From positions 88,667,784 through 88,731,783 of the forward strand of contig NC_072893.1 in the NCBI RefSeq assembly GCF_027943255.1: 64,000 nucleotides of DNA. The letters are read 5' to 3'. Position 1 is the stretch's first letter; every line of letters begins with the position of its first letter. The notes beneath the pieces were generated by a model. That model saw only the letters and a list, made by a program, of their open reading frames with translations, made no database searches and was not told the DNA's origin. This document shows positions 1-10,065 of this stretch, piece by piece. The translations under genes and the position numbers were made by a program. The DNA comes from Anastrepha obliqua. Taxonomy: Eukaryota > Arthropoda > Insecta > Diptera > Tephritidae.

Positions 1-353
1 GAGCTATTTTGTAATAGGCGAACGCACAGCGCTGTTCTTTGACAACAGTCAGGTGTGAGAACTGAGATTTAGTCAATTAAATTGTGAATATTGTGATCCT
101 GTAGGTTTGCTGCTTAAGTATTTTTTGGAAGGAACTTAAAGGATATGGAATTATCTGAAAGAGTCGGCACTGTACCATAATTGCCTGTGAAACCTGGGCA
201 AAAGGACCAACCTCACTAGACGGTCATTATGGTGTATTACATTCTAATTACAACATAACATTCTTATTACAAGAAAAACAAAAACTTCAGAACTTTTACA
301 AAGAGAAGCACTGCGTTATTTCGCTATTTCTAAATAGACGGCTTGTACTTGTG
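1..353. other. unassigned AT-rich DNA
   Basis: No convincing gene, terminal repeat or known element was recognised. The stretch ends where the first SINE copy begins. Confidence 0.4.
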
Positions 354-629
354 CTTGGCCGAGCTTCTCCTCCTATTTGTGGCATGCGTCTTAATGTCGT
401 TCCACAAATGGCGGGACCTACAGTTTCAAGCCGACTCCGAACGGCACATATTTTTATGAGGAGCTTTTTCATGGCAGAAATACACTCGGAGGTTTGCTAT
501 TGCCTGCCGAGGGGCGACCGCTATTAGAAAAATGTTTTTATTAATTTTGCTTTCACCGAGATTCGAACCAACGACCTCTCTGTGAATTCCGAATGGTAAT
601 CACGCACCAACCCATTCGATTACGGCGGT
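354..629 (-). repeat. tRNA-headed SINE, copy 1
   Basis: Matches the window-wide SINE on the - strand. The tRNA-like head lies at the right end (~545-629), with B-box-like gattcgaacc and an A-box region near the right edge. The central domain (gaggagctttttcatggcag and ggcgaccgctattag) is intact. The 3' tail with the ggcgcgtac hairpin is missing at the left, so the copy is truncated at its 3' end. Confidence 0.85.
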
Positions 630-813
630 AATTATTATTACTTATTAAAAATAGCGTAAGATTTTTGTCTGTCCGTTTGTTAGTCTGCCTGTAAAATATA
701 TAATTTTAATGTAACGGCTGCATATTGGTTTCAGCAGGGATAAGAGCTAGTTCCCCACACAGCATCACAATGGACCATGAGCCTAAGTGTGTCTTACAGT
801 GGACCACCGATTC

Positions 814-830
814 AACCTAACCTAACCTAA
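814..830. repeat. interstitial (CCTAA)n tract
   Basis: A short cctaacctaacctaa run follows caa. On the other strand it reads TTAGG, the ancestral arthropod telomere unit. Its position after repeat-like sequence suggests a retroelement tail rather than a telomere relic; that is inference. Confidence 0.5.
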
Positions 831-1225
831 TGTAACGGTGATGTTTCCCCGAAAATTAAGTTTTTTCCTCCTATTGCAAGTGCACACATACATCTGCAGT
901 AATTTAATCCCTATTTTCTGAATTCGATAATAGAAAATTAGGATTTTATTTGGGTCTAAACCAATAAATACTACTACATGCATTAATTTGATCTGTACAA
1001 AAGTATAAAAACAAAAAAATATATATTTCTTTAAACGAATGTTTTTATTAAAGAAAACATAATAGAGATGTTATCAGAGCAAAGGTAAGCATTTGCCATG
1101 TTTTATTAATTTTTTAGTATGTAGGGAGAACCTTCGGAAAAACAATCAGTTATTGAAAAAAAAACTTTTCTGGGGGCAAATTTGATTCTAAAATGCGTGT
1201 AATCGGGTACTGTAGTACAGTATTT

Positions 1226-1290
1226 TGTGCGTGGCTACCATTTTGCTAGCCCCAGGCTCGAAACCCACTGTGGTCCAAACCCAAAAAAAG
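1226..1290 (+). repeat. SINE-variant head fragment
   Basis: The segment reads like the head of the variant SINE at 9825-10065: ctaccattttgctagc, then an altered B-box-like ggctcgaaacccactgtggtc and an A-run. Only the head region is visible, followed by a tatatgta tract. Confidence 0.4.
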
Positions 1291-1744
1291 GATGTGTATA
1301 TGTATATACATATATATGTTGTATAATCGCTGAAATATAGGCATATATATAAACTATTCAGCCGATTTTGTTGATTCGATAGTTTCTATTCAATATTTGT
1401 GAAATTTAGTAAGAGGCGTGACAACCACAATACTCTTCTTCATGTAGGAGTTATGGCCAAATTGTTGCAAATTTCTTATTTCGAATTTTTTTTTTGCTTA
1501 GTACATTTTTTTAATAATATCCCAAATGTAGGCCCGTTCACAAATCTATTTATTCTGCAAAAATTCCTCTCACGCCTGTATTATTAAATTAAAATAAATT
1601 TTAGTTTTATTTAATAGCAGAAGCCCCAAAGTAGAGGTTTCGGTAATTTCAGGCATATTTTTTTAAATTAAAATAATTAAATACCATTTAAAAACAATTT
1701 GAAATCTGCTTGTTAGCCTATAAACTATAACCTATGACCTCAAC

Positions 1745-2100
1745 CTGCTTACTGAAGCATTGCAGGAACAACTTCAAGGTACTGGCCTCAAGATCAATGC
1801 TAGAAAAACGAAATCACTGCATCTTAATGAGGTCACATCAGAGCCGGTTGCAGTGGACGCACAACAGTACGAAAGCGTAAAGAAAATTCTCTGCCTTGGC
1901 TGGATCGTCATCCCCGAAGGAGGCCCTGAGGTTGATGTTGAGAGTAGGAGTACTAAGGCTATTTCATCTCTTAACATCCTCGCGCCTTTGTAGCAAAATA
2001 ACAACATCAGCCTTCATATCAAATTGCTCATATTTAACACGAATGTGAAATCTGTCCTCCTATGGAAAGTAACCGCTGCAATCAGGAGTCATCGTATTTT
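1745..2100 (+). pseudogene. LINE reverse transcriptase relic
   Basis: Frame +2 (1760-1990) encodes a stretch containing TGLKINARKTKSL, then a conserved-looking LGWIVIPEGGPEVDVESR segment and KAISSLN. This order is typical of the region just after the catalytic YADD box in non-LTR reverse transcriptases (GLKIN..KTK, then YLGS.I...GG...DV..RI.KA). After a stop at 1991-1993 the homology continues in other frames (HTKL..FNTNVKSVLL). Both ends are truncated and there are several disablements, so it is a dead fragment. The clade was not determined. Confidence 0.65.
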
Positions 2101-2117
2101 GCGAATTTCCGTACAAT

Positions 2118-2165
2118 TTCCAATCACCGGGATTCGAACCTACGTTCTCTCTGAATTCCGAATAA
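2118..2165 (-). repeat. SINE head fragment
   Basis: A ~48-bp piece of the SINE tRNA-like head: ccgggattcgaacctacg followed by ttctctctgaattccgaat. It matches the head of full copies, without the central domain. Confidence 0.7.
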
Positions 2166-2240
2166 ATAAAAGTTTGTGTTTCATTTTTTTCAATTAAATT
2201 AAATTTGACGGAAATGTTTATACATACATACCTACACTTT

Positions 2241-2690
2241 AGGCCGGGTCGATTTGTGGGGAGGCAAAAAAATCGTCCATTGCTCTGTGAAAATATATTC
2301 TAGGGATCAAAATAAAAAACTTTGCCGAAGGAACCATAGATCTTTAACGAATTCTGATGTCCTCCAATTTAGGTCGAACTTTTTAGTTTCTTTTCTATAA
2401 CTCACTTAAATTAATTTTTTCATTTACATACATATGTTCTGACTAAATAAATTTCTTAAGAGAAAAAATAGATATTATTATAAATAAATAATGAATATTA
2501 TTATAAAATAAAAATAAAGAAAAAACATAGCCATTTAGCTGATTTTAGCTACCCAAAAGTTCGACCCAAATTGGGGGACATTAGAATTCGTTTTAGAGGC
2601 ATGGTTCCTTCTGCACAGTTTCTTATTTTGATCCCTAGAATACGATTTTCACAGAGCAATGAGCGATTTTTAAATCGTCTTGCCCTACTA
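2241..2690. mobile_element. foldback/MITE with ~160-bp inverted arms
   Basis: The left arm (~2241-2401) and the right arm (~2535-2690) are imperfect reverse complements. Shared blocks in the same order include ttgctctgtgaaaat, attctagggatcaaaata, gaaggaaccat, acgaattct and ggtcgaact. The ~130-bp spacer is very AT-rich and has no ORF. Long arms with a short non-coding centre fit a non-autonomous foldback DNA element. The outer ends begin taggccgggtcg on the left and the complement of tagggcaag on the right. The mobilising family is unknown. Confidence 0.75.
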
Positions 2691-3049
2691 TACATATATA
2701 TAGGTTTGTATTTATAGTAAAGTCACAGATAAGGTTTAGGTTAAAAATTTAAGTTTTTATGAAATAATAGAAAATCGGCCGTCCTCATTGCAATTTGAAA
2801 TGCGACTCCCGTCTCTTGAAACAAACCCGAAAAAACCTTCTCCCGATTTCCGATGTTGCTAACGAAGGTTGCCAAGACACGAAAGTGGGGCTAGAGATTA
2901 CACCATTTCCACATATATATGTCCGTGTGGTCCATACGCTATTTGAGAACAACTTGAGAGTATAACTAATTAGCTTTTATTTTGAATAAAATTTGCACAA
3001 CACAAACTTTTTACACAACATTAACTTATTATATATCTAAAAAATCATT

Positions 3050-3490
3050 TAATAAAATTTCCATTAGCTGCAATAACCTCCTCGAGTCGGGTCCGGAAGC
3101 GATTGCATGCCCGAAGCAAGTGCTCCTTATGTATATTGACAATAACTGTAATAATTGCCGCCTTCAGAGAAGAAATGGTGCCATGAGGATGCTTATTTGT
3201 TTCATGCTCCACTACGCCTCATACTTAGTAATACAGGGCACTAAGGTCTGGGGAGTTAGGCGGCCATAAGTTCGGTGCTATGTGGTCATGGACATTTTCA
3301 GCCATCCAATTTTATGTCGTCATGGGTGGGTGTGAAGGACGCCTATACTATCAACCCAGGGTTTCACTATTGTTTCTAGAACTTCGATATATGCAGCAGA
3401 ATCCACTTGAAATCTTTGAGGGAAGAAGTGTGGTGGCATGGCATATCCTTTGTGGCGCACAAAACCTAAAACCAAACAGTGGCTGGGAAC
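3050..3490 (-). pseudogene. mariner-superfamily transposase relic (maT-like)
   Basis: The reverse strand encodes, in order with stops and frame changes, VCHHTS-type and HISKF-type residues, then WMAENVHDHIAPNLWPPNSP, then DLSALYY (where the family has a catalytic D in DY), VVEHETNKHPHGTISSLKAA and LLRACNRFRTRLEEVIAANG. The order WPPNSPDL...DYxVW...LLRAC..FR.RLE....GxF is characteristic of the DD37D/maT-like branch of mariner transposases. The third catalytic D is replaced by Y and several stops interrupt the frame, so it cannot be active. Terminal repeats were not found. A second short piece of a similar protein (DMYIHVRETVLKPW) lies on the + strand at ~3648-3710. Confidence 0.7.
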
Positions 3491-3710
3491 TTCGTGGCAG
3501 GAACTTTTTAGGATTGGAAATTAAATTTGCTATTTTTTGTGAATTTTGTACAGAGTGTGAGTCTTGGATTTATATGGCTTTTGTTATACAAAATATTATG
3601 TGTTACATACCTCCTTACTTATATTTCTTTGGGGGCCCATAATTACTGCTGATATGTATATTCATGTCCGGGAAACAGTTCTTAAGCCCTGGACGAACGT
3701 CATTGGTGCA

Positions 3711-4629
3711 CTAAGAGAATTTGCCGCATATATATAGATACCCCCTAGCCACTACTACAGTCCCCCTAATTATTAGTGTGCTAATATGATAATCATAATT
3801 TACATGAATGTAGGCGCTTCAGGTTATTGGCGTTAACAGTAGATATATTGAATATTACAATATCAACTTTGATCAATGCACCGAACTGCGTGCAAATATT
3901 GTAGAATTGTTTTCGAGCACATATCCGATTTAATTTTTGAGTGCAATACCAGTGACTTGACCGAACACAAATTATTATAATATCTTTCTCTTCATACACT
4001 GGAATAGATTATTTAAAAAATATCTGGCATAACATAGGAAGTGGGAAACTTATGGAGAGAGGGGAGGCAAATTTTCAGAATACAATATTCATTCGAATTT
4101 GATACGCGTTTTATGTTACGCTGCCAAAATAACAGAGTATTGTTTTATTTATTTTTACCGGCATCAGGTACAACTGCTGCGCAAACATCACGCGGAGTGA
4201 AGCACTCAAAGTTCTCTTTTTTAACGCCTCTCTTTCTGTTTAGTACACGAACATATATGAGGAAATGATAATAAACAACAACAACAATTATAGCAATTTT
4301 TTTATATATACATATTTAAGTATGTAGTGTCATAGCTACGCGGCCTTTCAATCGTTTTCATGCAGCGATTGTCGGCTTCCACATCGAAAACTCAAAAGAA
4401 TTGCATGATTCTGACTCTTACTGGTATTTGCTCACTACTCTCAGTGGGTGGTTTTCGAAGTGTACATACAAATGTACGCACATAAATACATATTGAAAAA
4501 GTGTGAAGTACATATGTATGTAGAAAATGCAAATGTTTGTCAAATTTAATTATAATATATATCTTTAGGTTTACCAATTTTTTTTTTAATTTAATACTTA
4601 TAAAATGCAAAAAAAAAAAACTTTGTGAG
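3711..4629. other. unassigned AT-rich DNA
   Basis: No supported gene. Short open frames here lack codon bias and homology. There is simple sequence such as poly-T at ~4579 and catatgta repeats near 4500. Confidence 0.4.
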
Positions 4630-5355
4630 AAGACAGCGAAAGTTTCCAGTAGATTTTTGTTTTTTTATTCAAAAGTTTATTGAGTAAAACGATTGTCTGC
4701 CAGCAACACGATTGTGAATTGTATTGGCCGAGCATGAAACGACAGCGTCCGGCAAGCCGCATCCGCTTTGGAAACTCTCACAAGAGCTTCTTGCGACGCT
4801 GTTAACAAAAGTGGTGAAATGTAAAAAAATTGTGAATTCTATATTTAAATCGGCAAATTTCAGTTTGCGAGTAGAACCCGACCAATAAGGTCATAAAAAG
4901 CTTCTGTTACAATAGCAGTGGCCCTTAATCAGTGGCAAACAAAGAAATGAAATAAATAACTGTCAGTGTTAACTGTTTGTTGCGTGAGTGGTGCTAACAT
5001 AACAAAACAGCCGTTAGGTTTGAGTAGCGCGTAATTGTTGTAGGCGCAATATTGTGTAAAATCAATTACTAGTTATCTCAGGTGTGAACGTTTTGGTGTA
5101 AAAGAAAAAAATAATAAATCAATGGAAACATCGGCATAATACCGCTGAGTAGTGCTAAAAGTATATTTACTTTATTATTTGCGTAAGGAAGCATAAGCCC
5201 CAGAAGCAATAAATACCACAATCTTACCTAATTATAACATGTGCGGCAAAGTTTGCATAATAAAATTGTCCACCTAAACATTTAGGTGGTGGCAGCCAAA
5301 AGCCTTTGATGGGGTGAATGAAAATTATTAGTGAATGAAACCGTGCAAAGAGATG
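4630..5355 (+). other. candidate non-coding 5' exon
   Basis: This block lacks the repeats seen elsewhere, is less AT-rich than its surroundings, has no long ORF, and ends in a strong splice donor (gagatg|gtaagt, intron from 5356). It could be an untranslated leader exon of a + strand gene. The next + strand gene seen is the transporter at 37356, whose first coding exon follows a possible acceptor (ttctaattttag, ending at ~37329). The link across 32 kb is speculation from splice-site logic only. Confidence 0.2.
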
Positions 5356-5369
5356 GTAAGTGCTTACTA

Positions 5370-5432
5370 AGTACGCATACATATATGTACATACATAAAT
5401 ACATATGTACATACGTACATACGTACACATGC
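5370..5432. repeat. tacatacg/tatgta simple sequence
   Basis: Interrupted catacatatatgtacatacat and acgtacatacgtac units form a degenerate tetranucleotide-type tract. Similar tracts recur through the window. Confidence 0.7.
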
Positions 5433-6138
5433 AGGATGCCCATTTATCTAAGAATGTTGTGAACTTGAAAGTGCACCATTGACCTGACTGAACTTGAACC
5501 TGACTGAATGTGAACGTGAAAACGATGCTGCTACGAGTGCGATTGCATTGCCGAAAGATTGTCGTCACAAATTCGACATTGCACAAAATTTATTCGGATG
5601 TGTGTGTGCATGTGTAAACGTGATTTGCTGCCTCTCGAATATTCAACATTTATACTAAAATTACAAACGAAAAAAAAAACTTGATGCCAAATTTAAAACA
5701 TTTCAGCACCAGCAGTCGCAGCGAAACGAATTGCATTCGTGACTTCATGTGCATTCGCCAAATAGTAACACCAACACTCACGCTCCTACGAGTAACTGTC
5801 ACTTACAAACTATTGTAATGCAAATATACAAATTCGATTGGCAGGCGGCAGTGTAAATGCATTGAAATATTAAAAATCGTTCACTAAAACAAAATATTAG
5901 AAATAGTATTGGCATTAGTTTGTGGATGTGTGAGTGCAGTGAAGTGATAAGAAATATGTAAAAATAAAAATATCTACAATTAAATAAAATAATTTGTGCA
6001 AATTATTTTTGTTCGACCAACGCCGATACTTCTTCTGCATACAATACCAGTTATTTCTGCAGCAAATTAAATCGAATACTTCTACCACAAACTGGAAGCA
6101 GCTGAAGCAGGTAAAAATTATAAAGAAAATATAAAATA
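5433..6138. other. unassigned
   Basis: No gene recognised. Open frames on either strand are short and low in complexity. The stretch ends at a SINE. Confidence 0.35.
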
Positions 6139-6433
6139 TTAGCGCCCATGTATACATTAACACCCTCCTCCTATTTGTGGTGTGCGTCTTGACGTTGGTC
6201 CACAAATGGAGGGACCTACAGTTTCAAGCCGACTCCGAACGGCAGATATTTTTATGAGGAGCTTTTTCATAGCAGAAATACACTCGGAGATTTGTCATTG
6301 CCTGCTGAGGGGCGACCGCTATTAGAAAAATTTTTTTCTTAATTTTGGTATTTCACCGAGATTCGAACCGACGTTCTCTCTCTGAATTCCGAATGGTAGT
6401 CACGCACCAACCCATTCGGCCACGGCAGCCGCC
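6139..6433 (-). repeat. tRNA-headed SINE, copy 3
   Basis: The head at the right ends ggccacggcagccgcc, with B-box-like gattcgaaccgacgttctct and a complete central domain. The 3' tail at the left (~6139-6165) is degenerate, and the usual ggcgcgtacaccc hairpin is poorly preserved. Confidence 0.8.
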
Positions 6434-6545
6434 ACCGGCTATTACAAACAACTTTTTTCTGTCATTTGATGTTTTATGCCTCTATGAGCTTCAACCTCGA
6501 GACAACCGAATGAAAGTCACGCTCAAGCCCATTCAGTATCCGCAT
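6434..6545 (-). repeat. second SINE head, diverged subtype, abutting copy 3
   Basis: Immediately beyond the head of copy 3 is another head-like segment. Read on the - strand it runs tgaatgggcttgagcgtgac, then ctttcattcggtt, then gaggttgaagctcat and cataaaacatcaaatgaca. This resembles the variant SINE heads at 43495-43680. Together the two pieces make a head-to-body SINE dimer or serial insertion. Confidence 0.5.
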
Positions 6546-9500
6546 GCTAATAACATTGCAGATTAGCAGGTACTATACGTTTATTTAGTTATTTTTAATT
6601 AATGGATTAATAATTGTAGTTGTATACAATTTATACACCCTACTATTTTTTTTAATCAAGGTGAACTTATGGGACGATCTTTCGTTGAATTCGTTTGGTT
6701 TTTAATTTTTAAAGAATTTCAAGCATGAAAAATTCTTAATCATGCATGAAAATTGTAGATTTTTAATTTTAAGCGAAAAGTCTAATAATTTGTAATACTC
6801 ACGAAATTGTGCAAGTGTTACTAATTTAACGGGGAAACTTTGAAATGAAGGCAACTGATTTTTTGGGTTAAACATGTTACCGTCTCCAAATATATCCATT
6901 TATATCTGGCAACGCTTTTGTTCACTCCCAAATTTAAACAATTGAAGTTGTTTAAAATTATATTTTAGTATGATGTTTTTTATAAATATTGATTAAAACA
7001 ATAAAAATGTTACAGTTTTAAATGTTATAAAATGTTTGTGAAAGTAAAACAATTGAGATCAGTGCTTACCTTCATAGGAAAATGTCGTTGTGTGGTTAAC
7101 CAATTTAAAAATTTTAACTTGAAATAACTCGAAAACTACAGCAGACCAGCAAATATAAGTGTGTATTTTTTTTGGGAGAGAAGAGACTCCAGCTTTAACG
7201 GTACCACTTTTATCCCTAAATTCAGTTGTCGCAATTTCAAAGTAAATCCATTTTAAACTTCTTTTATTACATACAATCTGTCATTTAAAGATAAAATTCA
7301 GTATTACTTCTAGTTACAATTAAAAAAAAGAAATTGACATTGAGTAAGAATTCCCAGTAAAACTTATTACATAATTCTAAACTTTGTTTAACAATAAACT
7401 TTATACATTTTACACCTGCATTTTTTTTAATCTATGCGAAGCAAAATTATTGTCTAATAAATTATTAGCTCGAGGATTTGAATTGCCATTGGGATTGGTG
7501 ACTGATATTGTCAATCCAATTGGGTTAATAAATATGGTGTGACTAGGTCTACAATATGTGAAATAAAAAGTGCGTGTAGCGTAATACAAATAACAGTAGT
7601 GAAACTTTCAAGACAGACAAAGAAAGAGGGAGAGACCCGAGAGAGAATGGGAGAGAGAGAAAGAGAGAAAAAGAATATATATCTAAATAAAGTCACAATA
7701 TTTGCAGAGAATACAAATAGACAAAATTTACAAACATAATTTTAGACGAGAATTCATAGAGCATCCAAGTAAGTGTTGCTTAATATATACATACCTATGT
7801 ATGTATATCATGTTAGTTATGTTTGTGCAAAAGTTCAAATGCATCTATCACTATCTATCTATCACTATAAGAATTGAGTGTTACTTACATAGTATGTGCA
7901 TACGCACTGCAGCAACCATTACCTACCTGACGAGCATCGCCTTATCATATTTCATGCAATAATTAGGGAGTAAATATCCTAATGATCAAATTCCTGCCTA
8001 ACAAATGCCAAAACAATTATCTTTAGCATATGCATGTACATATGTATTTGTATGTGCGTACGCGCACTTAATGCCCTAGCCTATGTACGTATATATTTGT
8101 TTTCTGAACTTCCAGCAAAACAATGCTTATTAATATACACCTAAGTACGCACACACAGGGCACTCAGTTTATTCCTCTAAATGCGTATGTCATCCAAAGC
8201 TAAAATTCTATACCTAGCGACTACAAGAACAAAATGCATTAATAGACGCAGTCGTAGCGGCCGTCATTCTAAATGTTAGTTGTCACAGTGCTGAACAGTC
8301 TTAAATAGTCGCAGCGGCGCCGAACAGTTTCAACTATTGTACTGTACAACAAAAACTCATCATAAAAAATATATAAGGTATAGCTCTCTCTCTCTCCTTT
8401 CCTCTACGTTATATCTTTTTTCTCTCTCGCGGAACGAAAATGCCCAAAACGTTGCATGGCCTTGAAATTTTACTCTCCATTCTCGCTCGTCTATCGACGC
8501 CTAAGAAGTTTCACTTCAAAAATAAATGAAAACGCTGCATCTGCATTGAAAGGAAAGGAAAGGATATGAGCCCTTCACAGTACCCAATAATGGAAAAACT
8601 ACTCTGTCAAGGGTTTTTACATATGAGAAAGAAAAGGCTTTCGGTCGCGGCAGTAAGCGACGAAATAATTACATGGTTGGTGTCAAAAAAATGGTGAAAA
8701 AGTTAGAAGGTTTCCGACATTTTTGAAAAGGCGTTGGATTAGCCTAAAAGAGAAATTATTGAATTAAGGGAAAGGGAAATTTTTAGCCCAAAAGAACTAA
8801 TGCTATTTTTTATGCGCGAATGATAGTTCTAAGTCGATTTGTATGTTTAACGCTGCTTTTTTGGTCTCAGATATCATTCACCAAAAAACGCTTAATTATT
8901 TTTATTCATTCTAAGTACCGTCAAATACAGTACAAATAAAATTATTGTTATTCCTTAAATTTTAAAAATGTATCTTTAAAAAATATTTGCTACTAAATAA
9001 AAAATACTTGCAAGGCACATTCTTTGGGATCTCGTGTAAAAAAAAATAATTAAACTCATAAATGAAAAAATTTGCCAATAACAAAATTCTTTAAAAACAA
9101 AAGAAAATAAATTAAAAAAATATGTATGATAGAACTTAAAAAATAACTCGTTGTTCATCTTAAGAGCAATTATTGCAGAGTTCAACTTTTTGCTCTCCGC
9201 ACACGTTTTTGTTGCACTTCGCACATGTGGACTTGATTATTTCACGCTTTGTTTTTATAAAATTGGCTGTTAAGCTTTTTTGAAACTAATTTTTTATTCT
9301 GAAATAGCAAAGAACAAAAAAAAAAATAGCTCAAGAATATAATATAATAATATGAGTTTCATAGCTACAAAATAACAATACTTTCCGCAATGATATTACT
9401 ACATACAACAACATAACATCGGCAACTGAACTCGATATTTGAAAGCGATCGGCAAAAAGAGAGAAAAACTGTGCTTCGAAATACCACATAAACTATGTTA

Positions 9501-9824
9501 GCCGAATTAGTCAAGGTAATTGAACCGAGGAAACAGCAGAAGAGTCATTTCATAACTGGATTATAATTTATTCTTGACATTAATGTACATATTGAGCTGT
9601 GAGCTCCAGCTGGAAAAAGTTTCACTTTCAATAGCTTTCTAGCAAGATAAGCAGACGATTATGGGCATGTTCCTCCGACAGTTGTTTCTACGTTACCGGA
9701 ACAACTCGGATTTACTATATATCTGGCGAAGGACTGTCACTCCAGCAGCACTCCCCGTACATACATATACATAAATGGACATTGCTTTTGCTACTACAGA
9801 AAAAAAATCAACAACGGTTCTGGG
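6546..9824. other. unassigned AT-rich DNA
   Basis: No supported gene over ~3.3 kb. Visible items are a purine-rich tract (7609-7676), a ct-repeat at ~8385-8400, a block at ~8420-8550 of higher complexity that looks like a repeat but was not identified, and several catatgta tracts. Open frames are short and unlike any family I recognise. Confidence 0.4.
7609..7676. repeat. purine-rich (GA)n-like tract
   Basis: The + strand is almost entirely A/G (gagagaatgggagagagaga and flanks). Such tracts can bind GAGA-type factors or form triplexes, but nothing here shows function. Confidence 0.7.
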
Positions 9825-10065
9825 CTGCTGATTTTACGTGACTATCATTCGGTAGTGTACGGATTCAAAGCCCACTGTGGTCACGAAAGCCCAAAAAATA
9901 CTATAAAATGTTTATTCTAATAGCATTTCCACCTACCATTCGGTGGCGGCATACAGCTGTAGGTCCATCCATTTGTGGAACAACATCAAGAAACACACAC
10001 CATAAATTGGAGGAGGAGCTCGACCAAATAACCAACAAAAGGATATAAGCGCCGAATAAGAATAA
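9825..10065 (+). repeat. SINE, variant subtype, + orientation
   Basis: The head segment is ctatcattcggtagtgtacg, followed by gattcaaagcccactgtggtc. Then come an A-run, a short central part, ggcggcatacagctgtaggtc, and catttgtggaacaacatcaag as in the main SINE. It ends gaggaggagctcgaccaaat and a degenerate agcgccgaataa tail. The central gaaaaagctcctcat segment is deleted or lost. It is a diverged relative of the main family. Confidence 0.6.

Larger units (their letters stand above)
630..1744. other. unassigned, with small repeat fragments
   Basis: No gene seen. It contains a (CCTAA)n-type tail (814-830) preceded by ~80 bases that look like a retroelement 3' end, a SINE-variant fragment (1226-1290), and otherwise AT-rich DNA with tatatgta-type simple sequence. 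Confidence 0.4.

Noticed and set aside
3280..3642. 120-codon frame on the + strand
   Set aside because: It is antisense to the maT-like transposase relic, whose motifs are readable on the - strand.
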